Positions 1 through 10,972 of a stretch of DNA of 50,193 bases are shown piece after piece (the first letter of the stretch is position 1; every line of letters starts with the position of its first letter). This stretch comes from Phlegmacium glaucopus (taxonomy: Eukaryota > Basidiomycota > Agaricomycetes > Agaricales > Cortinariaceae). Made by a program: the position numbers and the translations under genes. The stretch lies in assembly GCA_015039465.1 (NCBI GenBank), contig MU130497.1, positions 179,545 to 229,737 on the forward strand, given 5' to 3'. A model generated the notes under the pieces. It had not been told where the DNA came from. It ran no database searches and saw only the letters and a program-made list of their open reading frames with translations.

Positions 1-92
1 CCAGTTATTGGTGCATTAATTAATATTTATGCTGAAATAATAGATAAAAATTGCAAAAACCATGCTTATGCAGATTTAAATCATATCAACGG
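1..92. repeat. 92-bp exact dispersed repeat (second copy at 39079-39170)
   Basis: The first 92 bases are identical to 39079-39170. Identity stops after ...CAACGG in both places: here the sequence goes on GTATGTGGG, there it enters a C/G hairpin. The copy is cut by the window start, so the true repeat may be longer. The second copy lies inside the 3-kb TIR element at 36678-39724, so this end of the window may be the edge of a related element. Confidence 0.9.
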
Positions 93-877
93 GTATGTGG
101 GCATGTTTGTGTGACATTATTAAGTTTTTGTGGGTATTTGGCATGAATTGCATTGCATTCAGGCCCTTGTCATTTTAAATTAATTATTTGTGTGATAAAT
201 CAATTGAAAATCACATTTTTAGTTGCCTTGCTTTGCCTTCTTTATTTCAAGCTCCATGCTGGCCAATCTATTTTTGTCAAATAATGATGAATATCTTCCA
301 TTCCACATCCACTGCACTACAAAATGTATTTTCCATACAATTAAATATACTACATTACTCATAAGTCCTAATTTTTTTAAAAAAATGTCTTACTCGCAGT
401 AGTTGTTGTATGTAGTGTACTGACGACCATAGTACCCGTTTTCCTACCTGGCTGTACTGTCCAGGGTTGGAGGGAGAAATTTGCGGTTGTAATTTAACAG
501 CCATACCCATAATACAGCTGGTGCGCAGCCCTAGTTGGAACTTGGTAATGATGTTTTAAAATTGGGGTTTCTTTGCAAACTAACCATAAGTGAAATGTCA
601 ACAGTTCAACAAGGGTTTTTTGACCATTTTCAGAACAAGAAAAATGCTCCATGCCCTCATTGTAACTACTGTAGGTCATAGCTTTGCTACCTGAATGTTT
701 GTTGTACTTTGAGCTATTTGTGAGTTGAAAATGGGAGGTCCAAAGTTGTTAAACACTGCACATTTTCTATAGATAATAGTTCTTTGCTAAAAATATGTTA
801 TTTGAATTTTTGTTCCAACAATTGAAAGTCAAGAAGGTAGAATACAAACACTATTATCCTTGGATGATTAGATCACT
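93..877. other. AT-rich intergenic stretch, 3' flank of NLR copy A
   Basis: I see no gene in 93-877. From about 535 onward it is recognisably similar to 18456-18770, the 3' flank of NLR copy B, which marks the left border of the large duplication. The short reading frames here have no recognisable content. Confidence 0.6.
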
Positions 878-3800
878 TCAGTCTCTCTTCCTTGTAGTTG
901 CAACTTCAAGCTCTAATTTCTCTGCCTCATGCCACCTTCCCTGAGACCTGTATGTGCTTGCCAGATTTGCCATACTGTTGAGGGTATCTGGATGTTCTGC
1001 ACCAAGCAGCTTCTTCCTCATGTCCAGAACTTGAATTTGCAGCTGCTCTGCCTCATTCCACCTCCTATGATCCCTGTATATGCTTGCTAGATTTTCCATA
1101 CTGGTGAGGGTGTCTGGATGTGCTGCACCAAGTAGTATCTTCCTCATGTCTATCACTTGAACCTCCAGCTGCTCTGCCTCATTCCACCTTCCCTGACAAT
1201 TATATGTGCTTGCTACATTTGCCATGCTGTTGATGGTATGTGGATGTTCTGCACCAAGCAGCTTCTTCCTCATGTCCAGAACTTGAATGTGCAGTTGCTC
1301 TGCCTCATTCCACCTTCCCTGATCTCTGTATATGCTTGCTAGATTTGCCATATTGGTGAGGGTGTCTGGATGTTCTGCACTAAGCAGCTTCTTGCTCATG
1401 TCTATAACTTGAATGTACAGCTGCTCTGCCTCATTCCACCTTCCCTGATGATGGTATGTGGTTGCTAGATCTGCCATGCTATTGAGGGTATTTGGATGTT
1501 CTGCACCAAGCAGCTTCTTCCTGATGTCCAGAACTTCAATGTCCAGCTGCTCTGCCTCATTCCACCTCCTCTGAGCCCAGTATGTAGTGGATAGATTGGC
1601 TATGCTGGCAAGGGTGTCTGGATGTTCTGCACCAAGCAGCCTTTTTCTCATGTCCATAACTTGAATGTCCAGTTGCTCTGCCTCAGTCAACCTTCCCTGC
1701 GCCCTGTATGTGCTTGCTAGATTTGCCATGCTGTTGAGGGTATTTGGATGTTCTGCACCAAGCAGCTTCATTGTCATGTCCATAACTTGAACCTGTAACT
1801 GCTCTGCCTCATTCCACCTTCCCTGAGCCCAGTATGTGCTTGCCAGGTTTCCCCTACTGTTGAGGGTGTCTGAATGTTCTGCACCAAGCACCTTCTTCCT
1901 CATGTCCATAACTTGAACCTGCAACTGCTCTGCCTCATTCCACCTTCCCTGAGCCCAGTATGTGCTTGCCAGGTTTCCCCTACTGTTGAGGGTGTCTGGA
2001 TGTTCTGCACCAAGCAACTTCTTCCTCATGTCCATAACTTGAACCTCCAGCTGCTCTGCCTCATTCCACCTTCCCTGAGCCCAGTATGTGCTTGCTAGAT
2101 TTGCCATACTAGTGAGGGTGTCTGGATGTTCTGCATCAAGCAAGTTCTTCCTCATGTCTATAACTTGAACCTCCAGCTGCTCTGCATTGTCCCAGTCTCC
2201 ATGTTCCCTCATTACTAATGAAAACTTGCTCCATTTATCATCATAGTATGGCTTAATATACCCTATCTGCCTTCTATGCAACTCATTTGCCTGAATATGT
2301 GGAAAAATTAATCGTCGCAGTGCATAATCCTGACTTCCAAATCTCCATGGAATTGCACAGGACAAAATTATGCTTCCCATCTCACACATTCTTTGCTGCT
2401 CAGCTTTTGACATTCTCTCCCGACTCCAGTAGTGAACCAGAGGATGAACAGACAATATTTTAGATGATTGTCCTCTTTTCATCAATGAGAATGAGAGAAG
2501 GACACTAATCCCTTGTCCAAATATGAACCCATCCCAGTGACCATCATTGTCCAAGCCAAGCAGAGTATAATCTAGTGAAGTGACTGCCTGAGGTAACCTC
2601 TCAACTATGTCATTACCAATAACATGTGTCAAGTTTATGGCCTCCTCAGCAGCAGATTGGAATATCTCCCTAGAAATATTGCTATGATGATAGAAAGCAC
2701 ATATTTGAAGAATTAGGATTGCAGCCTGGGCTGCTTGTGCAACTCCATCAGTGGAATTTCCACCAGCCCTTCTTTCTATTTCTTTGAAAGAAAGATCCCA
2801 AGTCCCATACACTGTTTTATTATACTTTGATGCTCCTGTGAATGTAGCATCTGACATAAGAGCCTGACGATGTGCTGAGAATTGCCTCAGATATTCATCA
2901 ATATCACACTTCCCAGCCTCAATATAGGCACCAGCATGATCAATAGCAAGTGGAATGCACCCCAGCTCAGTCACAATCTTTTTGGCAGCTTGTAGATGCT
3001 CAGGCAATGCATCCAAGCAGCTAGCCTTGAGAAGTAGAGCTATAGCATCTGCCTCCTCCATTCCATGGATCTCAATTCTGTTCTCAAATGATACAATCCT
3101 TCCCATAAATTGGTTTCTGCTTGTAATCAGAATATTACCTCTGTTACCTGGAGGAATGAACTTGTCCACCACCTCTGGAGGAGGATCATCAGCATTATCA
3201 AATACAATCAACCATTCTTCTTGGAGAGAAGATATCCACTGGAGGACAGACTCAACTGAGCCATCCACACCAGAATGTTGTGCAGCAGAAAGGCTAGATA
3301 TGCCCTTGAGAGACATTTCCATGCTCTCCTGAGAGGAAGCATCAACCCAGAACACATGTGAAAAACTAACAAGAAACAAATTCAGTGTTGTGAATAGTAA
3401 AGTAAGCACCCTTACTTTTCAGACATTTCTTCTATGAACTTGAGACAAATCTGAGTCTTTCCAATCCCTCCCAGTCCCCAGAGGAGACACAAGTGCCTAG
3501 ACATCAGTCTACTAGTAGCATGATGCACAAAAAAATTCCCAAGTTTATCAAGGACATCTTTCTGTCCAGTAAAGATTGGACTGGAGTTGGGTTTTTGAGT
3601 TACAGGGATCTTTATCTGCCCTTCACCAGTATTAGCAGGGAGAATATTGACAATGTTCTATATCTACAATTATTGCTAAATCATATACATGACTTACAAG
3701 AAAGACTTACAAAAGTGCCGCCAGTGATGAGGGTATTCTGGGAATTCGCAAAGAAACCCAACGCAGATTGTTGAGACTGCTGATCTTCAGCGAAAGCCGA

Positions 3801-4353
3801 GAACACATTGTTTAATCAACTCACCCAAGGATTTTGTTCCGATTCTCTGGATCCCAACTTGCCTTGCATTACGACATCAGGCGAGGATGAATTTCCTTCC
3901 GCATGGGCTACAGGAGCAACAACCGGAGCAGAAACCGAAGCGGAGACTTGGAGTTCATGGGCACTCTGATCAATGAGGATGATTGAGTAGTGACATATAT
4001 GATGGCCAGGTTGGAGACTCACATTAACGCCAGCGGCTGGAATGCTTACAGGAGCAAGATCATTGATCGCCAAAGTGGAAACCGAAGTAGAGACTAGGTC
4101 ATGGGCCTGATCGATGACAATGGTTAAATACTTAATGATGCGATGGGCAAAGTTTAACGCTCACAATAACGCCAGCGGCTTGAATAACTTGGGCGCTTGC
4201 AGCCGCAGCACTAGCGGGAACAGATAGCAGAGGGTCAGCGGCGCTTGATTTGATGGTTGCTGGTTCAGAGCTTGAACCTAGAGCATCGGTGATAGTCAGA
4301 GGTGAATATTTTGATTTCTTAGACTTGACAAATTTCTTAGAAATGCGCTTCAT
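878..4353 (-). CDS. NLR-like NB-ARC/TPR protein, copy A (intact, six exons)
   Basis: Putative STAND-class signalling ATPase of the fungal NLR type; cytosolic receptor role inferred. Exons on the minus strand: 4353-4165, 4106-4023, 3965-3825, 3776-3711, 3657-3416, 3365-878; all phases join and give 1069 aa. Domains: basic, Ala/Ser-rich N-terminus with no recognisable effector domain (1-200); NB-ARC with Walker A GLGGIGKT (221-228), Walker B WLIVFDNADD (292-301), GNILITSRN sensor (317-325), LGCIPLAIDHAG GLPL-like motif (375-386); HPLVH motif (548-552); ten full 42-residue kinesin-light-chain-type TPRs plus a partial one (630-1069). The start ATG is set by agreement with copy B. The hydrophobic leader seen if the last exon is read alone (3409-3366) is intron sequence. 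It is the only copy of four in the window without a disabling change, provided the 48-nt segment 3777-3824 is spliced. Confidence 0.85.
3777..3824 (-). other. 48-nt GTGAGT...CAG segment, candidate facultative intron
   Basis: On the minus strand this segment starts GTGAGT, ends CAGCAG and is 48 nt long (a multiple of 3). In copy A it contains an in-frame TGA, so it must be removed. In copies B (same position) and C (31255-31308, 54 nt) the equivalent segment is fully open in frame, so it could be kept as 16 or 18 extra codons. Whether it is retained in those copies is not known. Confidence 0.55.
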
Positions 4354-4585
4354 ATCGTTGAACAGTGAGTTGTGGCGAGTGGTGAAGGTGATGAGAGTCA
4401 CGAAGAAAGATGCTCTCGATTACATAAACAGCAATCCGACCACTTTAACTTCAAATACATCTCTAGTCTAGCACTCACATCCACCTGTACACTTGCTACA
4501 AGGTTGTTCGTCAATCTTCTATCCGATGCTTCCGAGTCCTCCTCATCTCCAATATCTCGTACTAGAAATCACCAATCAAAACACC

Positions 4586-5520
4586 ATGGCCATCGGACGA
4601 ACCTGAGTTTGCCCCTTCGACAGGCTTCTCCACCTCCGAGTGAGAAACCTCCCTATAGGGGTCCCTCATCTCTTCCAGTAGTACGTAAGTTTTTGATCCT
4701 TGAGAACGCCTAGTAAATTCGCAACATGCACGCAATGATCAAGAACTCCAAAATTATGCCCAAAATTCCGCGTCCTGGAAGCCCGACGAGCTGAGTCCGC
4801 CAAACTCATGCGAGACGTCAAAGAATGTCGCACTGATTCGCAATCTTTCCTTCCCAAGCCAAACCCAGAAAACGCCAGAACGAACTCCCTGGTGCAATTG
4901 GTACCAATCATCACAACTCCCTGAAAATGGCCTCGTCGATGCATAGGAACAACTGGAGGTGGTTGTGTTAGATAAGGAAATTGCAGAGGGGACAGAGTTG
5001 AAAGCACTAAAAGAGAAATTGTCTGGTGCGAGAAACAAAATGCAGGACTCAGGAGGCTCTCATGGTATGGGGTTTCTTATACCGATCGTTATTCCACCAT
5101 ATAACTTTTTTGGATGTCAGGTTGACACGACGCAGGAAATGGGTCAGGAACATCTTAAACGGATATCCGATATCCAATAAAGATTTTGCCACTGTTGAGC
5201 AACTTGGGGGTCTGTTTGCCTTCTCTCTCCTGATTCATTGAAGGTGTAAACTGATGCCTTGCAGCATCATCAATAGAAAAAACTCTTATGCAATGCTAAC
5301 ACCGACTTCGAATCGAATGACTGAAGGACTAAAATTAATAGAATGCAACTTCATGCCTAGCGAGGTATATCTTCCGTTCCTAGCCTCCCTATTTCTTCCT
5401 TATTAATCTTGCGTATAGAATATCGAAGAAATGTAGTTGCGGGAGAAATCAAAGCAGTATAAGGAACAGAAATCTGAGGCCGATAGAGATTTCACGCATT
5501 ATGTCAAGGTGCAATCGTGA
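4586..5520 (+). pseudogene. Decayed coiled-coil protein gene, copy A (divergent from NLR)
   Basis: Plus-strand remnant starting with ATG at 4586 (MAIGRT), about 230 bp from the NLR start and pointing away from it. Copy B at 22318-23397 is better preserved and shows the intended frame. Recognisable blocks here: an exon with FRVLEARRAESAKLMRDV, then LDKEIAEGTELKALKEKLSG, then LREKSKQYKEQKSEADRDF, all rich in charged heptad-like sequence typical of coiled coils. A deletion after the start codon causes stops (TGA, then more), so the product cannot be full length. The family is not recognised. Confidence 0.5.
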
Positions 5521-5724
5521 CTTGTGAGTGCGGTTTTGACGCACAGAGGAAATCCAAACAGACGGTTAAACTTTGTAGGTTTTTTTTCACAATAACTCAG
5601 TGCTGGCGACGATGCCGTAGTTACAAATATCTTCAAAAAGGAAACGATCAATCTCGCCGTATATATTCAAATATCAACATTCTGCAAAGATGCCACGTCA
5701 GTCAAAAAATCCGAAGGCAAGCCG

Positions 5725-6222
5725 CTCACACTTACTGCGATGAACAATCCCGGCGCCACTCTCGTTATTCCCTTGTTTGGAGACCAAGTATTTTGGAAGG
5801 TGCTGAGAGAAGCCAAAATGAAACCACCAATCCAGACGGAATATTTGCGTTCCGCAGGGGCCATAATCTTAACCTGCTATAGATACCATGGTAGTCCATC
5901 AGGACTTCAGTCACAAAACGAGAGCGGTAAGTCAAACCTTCACGCTCGAAGGCGACATCGCGGTGGGCTCCTTCTGCATACGATCTGCGATGCCATGAAA
6001 CATAGTAGTACCTCCTGGGAGGACACCATTTCCCGACGAATATCGAGATCGCGCTTGAAGATCGATCTCACTCTCTGTTCGCTGTCAAGAGCTCTTCTGC
6101 TTACATGGCCTCGTGGATACCCGGAGCTTCAAGCCCAATTGGAAGAGAGCCTTAGGAGAACAGAATCGAAACAGATTTAAATGCCATCAATCAATTAGGA
6201 GGCCATTCGAAATAGTAATAGC
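5725..6222 (-). pseudogene. Actin pseudogene fragment, copy A
   Basis: The minus strand holds blocks of conventional actin: FRSPEALFQ-like and LGLEAPGIHEA near 6180-6110, [16 protein letters not shown] near 6020-5960, and the C-terminal block [20 protein letters not shown] at 5850-5790. An intron separates the last two blocks. Frames are broken (TGA codons, indels) between LGLEAPGIHEA and GGTTMF, and the last residues before the normal C-terminus are diverged. The N-terminal half is missing: similarity ends at about 6222. It lies tail-to-tail with the coiled-coil remnant. Identification as actin, not a distant Arp, rests on the near-exact conserved blocks. Confidence 0.85.
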
Positions 6223-6793
6223 CTGTTCATTTGGTAGCAAATTCACAGACCTCTAAAATATGTAGGTGGTATAACACATGTTAGTGCTTTGAGGTGCTTT
6301 GACAAGCGTATATTAAGCCTTTGGATTTTACCTCCTCTTGTGCTTAGAGAAAGATAGATTTTTGTTTCTTGCCGAGCCGACTCGCCGGGAGTCGGAAGTC
6401 AGACTGCCGACCGTGAGAGTTATGTCTTGTGTGTGGGATGTCGGCAATTCATGCCGGGATCCACCGCGCAACCAGTTCCAGCCCGTTCAGCCAAAATAAA
6501 ACTCCTTTCGAGTTCCAGACGCACATGGGTGTTCGGAAGCATCTTAGAGGCAACAATGACACGGAATACGAGCACTTGATGGGCAGAAGCCAATGCTTGC
6601 TGCCAGGCACTCATCAGCATGTTGGAGAAATTCGGTGGGTAACAATGACTGCAAGCGACACAAGCTCCGGTTAGTTTCCAACAAAGCCACGAGAGCGGTC
6701 CAGATCTAGACAGACTAGACTATAAAGCCTTATAAACAAACTGATTATCCCACCTGCCCTTCGGCGGAGGCAACGTTCAGGACTAGAGTCACA

Positions 6794-8155
6794 ATGGGCA
6801 ATCTAGTATCACGGCAGCCTATGTTTGATCTTTCAAAGGACTTGGTAGATCTGAAGGGGAAAGTGATCATTGTGACAGGCGGAAAGTGAGTTCTTGTGTA
6901 TCTTTACCCTTTCACAAGGATGACAAAACAAAAACACAGTACGGGGATTGGATTCGCAACGGTTCAACACCTTGCACGTGCTGGAGCGAAGGTTTACCTC
7001 GCAGCGAGGAATGAATCTCGTGCAACTGGTGCCCTTGCAAAGCTGGATCAGGAGGGACTTGAACCGGGAAATGGAGAAGTTATCTGGTTGAAGTTGGATC
7101 TGAGTGATCCAAGGGACGCGAAGGAGGCTGCTGAGGAGTTTCTGAAACGAGAGAAGAGGCTGGACGTGCTGGGTGAGCCCTATTTTCAGTCGATAACTGT
7201 TCGATCATTTTTTGACATCGGTGATTGTGTAGTAAACAACGCAGCACTGTGAGTTTTGCTAAGATACACAATTGTGATGGCTTTCGCTCATCATCTAAAG
7301 ATTGAGAGCGCCTCATGTAATTGGTAACGATGGTGAGATTCTTTTCATGTCTTTTTGCTCCATCTCATTCGCTCGTGCAGGCATTGCGAACATGACCATG
7401 GTGAAGTTAGTATGCCCGAACACGGTGCAAATTATTGCTTTTAACGAAGATGACTATCAGTTACCTCAGTCCATATGTTTTTACTCGAACTCTGTTACCT
7501 CTCCTTCAACAAACGGCAAAGGAATCGGACTCGGATGTCCGAATTGTTAATGTATGCAATGATTCCGGCTTTATATTTTTAATCGCTTTTTCGTCTAAGA
7601 AAACGCACAATAGGTTGCCAGCATTGTTCACAAGTTCATTCCTTCATCAGCCAAGTTTAGCGATATCTCAGATTTCAACGTTACTTTCCGAGGACGGCTC
7701 ATTCCAGGCCTCATGCGTTATGGTGAATTTAGGCCTGCTCCTTCTCAAAATTTCTCAATTAAATCATCTATCTTCCAGGACACACTAAACTTATGATGAT
7801 TTTATGGAGTAAAACACTGCAAAACCATATTAACTCTGATCCAAACGCGCCGATAACAGTGATATCTATACATCCTGGAGGTGTGAACACGTTCACCGAC
7901 AATTGGCCTTTCTCTCGTTTCTTCAAGTGGCTTGTGGGACTAGCGATTGCTTCACCCACTGTTGGTGCCTATACTTCCGTCTTTGCTGCTGCGGGAAGAG
8001 CGGTACTTGAAAATAAGGAATTATATCAGGGTGTCTATCTTGAAAACAAGCCAACGGGAAGAATTGCACAGCCTAGCAAGGCAGCACTTGATACAGACCT
8101 CGCAAACCAGTTGTGGACGACTACAGAGTCGCTTTTGAAGCAAATTGGGATTTAA
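6794..8155 (+). CDS. Short-chain dehydrogenase/reductase (SDR), copy 1
   Basis: NAD(P)-dependent oxidoreductase with a Rossmann fold, of the retinol dehydrogenase/WWOX-like SDR group. Exon 1 is 6794-6885 and exon 2 6940-7172, joined across the cofactor motif TGGNTGIG. A tiny exon 7233-7248 gives VNNAAL. Later exons give LSPYVFTRTLLPLLQQTA and RIVN, then VASIVHKFIPSSAKF, and the final exon begins after 7785 and ends at TAA 8155. The catalytic Tyr-Lys pair is present as YGHTK, split by an intron. About 300 aa is expected. The stretch 7380-7460 between VNNAAL and LSPYVF does not join cleanly in any frame I tried, so this copy may carry a small lesion. Substrate unknown. Confidence 0.75.
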
Positions 8156-8979
8156 ATGGCCAGGTAAGTTTTCAGTGAAAGGAATTACCCGCCACTGATT
8201 TGATTGTGTAGGACTTGTTTTGTTTCCATTTTACAAATGCTTTTAGCGAGGTGATACTATTGCTCGTAACTATTTGCATTTTTCGTTTTTCGTGTTTATA
8301 CCCTATCCATACAACGGTACTTACTTGTTCGACTTGTGTTGCTTCTGGCTCTTTGACGCCATTACTGCAAAATGGAATTTTTTGTTTCCTTCTCCGCCGG
8401 TTATTTGCCTGATTATCCTTGGTCCCCGGTGCTGCTCGCTTTTATACCTCCGTTTTGGACTCTAGTTTGAGCTCAGACATTCCGGGTGCTTTCTTTTTGA
8501 CGCGCGTCAAAAACGAGACCGAGAACATCGTTCCGGATGCCATGTACGGGAATTTCTATGTTTCCGAACTCGGATACCACGGTCAATCCACGTTCCGCTA
8601 CAACACCAACAGTCACAATACGGACCCATAACCAACTTCAATCTCAGTCTCCACCTGGCACAGTAGCAGTAGCCACGGCTACACAAAACCACCGTGAGGG
8701 TCCGCATTTGGCAGGCAAAGAGCCTCGCGTCATCTCAAAGGCAGTTTTTTTCCACGAAGTCAGGATGGGAGGATCATCTTACCACACCCTTGATCATTTA
8801 TACATTCGGCGCGTCTTCCCAGGTCAACAGCGATCGACGAGTACTGTCCCCACCGCTTGCAACTCTATGTTTAGTAACTTCACGGAAAAGAAATCGGACG
8901 GAGAGCAACGCTTCAGACTGTGGTCGTGAGTGAGGCCAGGTTTTTGAATCTTTTGCGGCGTGTCTTATATATGGTTGAC
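8156..8979. other. Region between SDR copy 1 and the disordered gene
   Basis: No convincing gene. 8537-8929 has an open plus-strand stretch rich in Thr, Pro and Gln, which might be an upstream exon of the gene that follows, but it has no clear splice junction. 8215-8460 is AT-rich with nothing I recognise. Confidence 0.35.
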
Positions 8980-10418
8980 TTTTGGGTTCGGTTGTCCATA
9001 GCAAAATTCAATGAAGGACGACGCGGAGGTGGACCGAGGACCCCTCATCTTCAGAGTGACAAGAGGAAAGGGAGTTCTACTGGAGCAGGTCGAACGTCCG
9101 GTATGTATATTAATTGCTGTGAATGCGCTTTGAGTTTGCCCTCTGATAAACATTCTTGCTTAGACGAGTCCTACCACACACCACGAATGTCTAGGTGAGG
9201 CAAACCAGGAGGCCTCTCATTATTGGGTAAGTCCCAGTTCGGATTATCCAAACCTTAATTTCCAACTGAACTAGTCTATCCAAGGTCCTTCTAGGCGTGC
9301 TCCGGGTCAATTATCCAGAAGGCATGACCAAAAATCCAGTATGTATAAATTTTCTTATCCTCGGATTCTGCCTTTCGACATTATTGTTTTTTATATAGAT
9401 AGACCAGAGCCATGGCCGCGGAGTATAGAGTCTGACGAATTTACACGGCAGCCAAGCCCCTTGTCCGTTGATTTCGTGATTGGTCTAATCAGTAAAAATA
9501 TTACCAGATCATCTTACTCAACAGCCTTCATCATCAGAACCCTTTGCAGACGTTTCAAGCACAGGAATTGTCACTTCAAACGGGTAAAAAAAGCCTACCT
9601 CGTTTCTTTTATATATATTTCTTCTGATTTTAATCGTTGTCCTTCCAGCGAAGCTTGAAACTCCTCCATCAACTACTCCGCCGACTGTATCCCAATCTCA
9701 TAGCGGTGCCTCTGGCTACGAACATCGTCCCATCCTTCCTCCTCTCCATCACGCCTCTGCATGTCAAGCTACCCGGAACCGACAAGTAAAATGTATCTCC
9801 AGAAACAAGTTTTCCATTGAAGATGACTTGTTTACATCTGTTCTGTAGGTCGCCTAGAGACGTCATACGACCATCAACATCACCATTATTCGGCTAGCGG
9901 ATCAGAAAGTTCTAGTGACACAATTGGTGCTGCTCAAGCTAAACCCAAAACTATTCGTTTCAGTTCTCGTTCTGAAAATCCTCAACCTGTCAACAACCCT
10001 GACGCTACTATAATCACAGGCGAGAAAAGCGGAAAAAACCCCCTTTTTAAATTTAAAATGGATCCAATTTAATCTTGATTTACTCACCAAATCTCTAGTT
10101 AATTCAAACCAGACCACAAGAGATCCACCGCAATCATCTTCATCTTCATCTCACCAACTCCAATCACGGTCTGAAGGCAGCAGCAGCAGTCAGACTCAAT
10201 TCCACTTTCAGGACCTGAAGAACATATTACCAGCCCTATTCGCCCAAGAGAACTATCCATCATTCGCGTCAAACGGGATTCGGAAAAGAAACGTAGACAA
10301 GGCTATTTCGCGCAGGAAGAAGGCGCGGAAAAGTCACCCTTTAGACATTATAACAAGGGCAACTGCGATTTTGAGAGTTAAATTAATAGCTAGGTTTCAG
10401 TTTACAGTAATTTCATAA
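8980..10418 (+). CDS. Candidate multi-exon gene, disordered Ser/Pro-rich protein
   Basis: Product not recognised. Plus-strand exons are supported by good GT-AG boundaries and biased composition: KFNEGRRGGGPRTPHLQSD (ends 9101), a short exon DESYHTPRMS (from 9165), SIQGPSRRAPGQLSRRHD (9280-9340), RPEPWPRSIESDEFTRQPSP (from 9400), a block with SSSEPFADVSSTG, a Pro/His-rich block (9650-9789), GSESSSDTIGAAQ (9849-10019), and a last exon 10099-10418 with SSSSSSHQLQSRSE followed by a basic tail containing RRKKARK, a possible nuclear signal. Intron 10020-10098 has a GC donor. Not every junction keeps phase in my reading, so the gene may be partly degraded. The start is not determined. Confidence 0.45.
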
Positions 10419-10972
10419 TTGGAGGAAATCTTTGACCTCTGGGAACCGTTCTGGGTTTTTGTGCGTTTCGTAACTTGACTTTTTGCAGCTCGTGAATTTT
10501 TTTTTTATAGTTTGTCACTTATTGTACCATTACATTTGATTAATCTACTTATGAACATCATCCGAATAATTGTTTTCTTTGGACATAGATATATACCACG
10601 AGCCATCACTGACAGCTGGAACCAGATCAGGATTGTACTGCTTTCGTCTTTACATCGCAATCAACTACAAGAATAGAATGGATATTGGATACATGTACAT
10701 TTAGATTTTCGGAGGTATTTAGGGTGACCACCGTTTGATCAACCACGATCCATGACAGGCAAGAAACAAAATCATCATAATCATAACATCACTCAACTTC
10801 AAAATCACGAACATATTTCACGTTTGTATGAGGTCATAGAACGAGGCTGGAAATCAGGTCAACGCCAGTTCTAACTTCTGGCGTTCACCTGTGTTTCAGG
10901 CTTTCAGCCCTCTATTTTTCTTGTCAGCCAAAATGGCGAATTCGGCCTAACGAAACGCACCTAAAGCGGTTT
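10419..10972. other. Intergenic, no gene seen
   Basis: AT-rich sequence with no long frame, repeat or RNA that I can support. It lies between the convergent 3' ends of the disordered gene and the zinc-finger gene. Confidence 0.6.

Larger units (their letters stand above)
535..6222. repeat. Segmental duplication, left copy (partner about 18456-23895)
   Basis: The 3' flank, the NLR-like gene, a divergent coiled-coil gene and an actin pseudogene occur in the same order and orientation here and at about 18.46-23.9 kb. Similarity on the right ends near 6222, where the left copy breaks off inside the actin homology while the right copy continues through more actin sequence to about 24.2 kb. The two copies differ by many substitutions and indels, so the duplication is not very recent. 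Confidence 0.85.

Noticed and set aside
1157..2098. Plus-strand frames across the NLR TPR region (for example 1874-2098)
   Set aside because: Periodic antisense shadows of the 126-bp TPR repeats, repeating identical peptides out of frame.
3366..3409. Signal-peptide or membrane-anchor-like start (MLTLLFTTLNLFLVSFS) before NB-ARC in copy A; a similar stretch in copy B
   Set aside because: This is translated intron 5: it lies between GT and TTGTTAG signals, and the upstream Walker A exon joins in phase.
5880..5930. VTEVLMDYHG-type peptide in the actin pseudogenes, also present in copy B
   Set aside because: It falls in the actin intron between RMQKE and ERKYSVW; conservation is due to the duplication, not coding.
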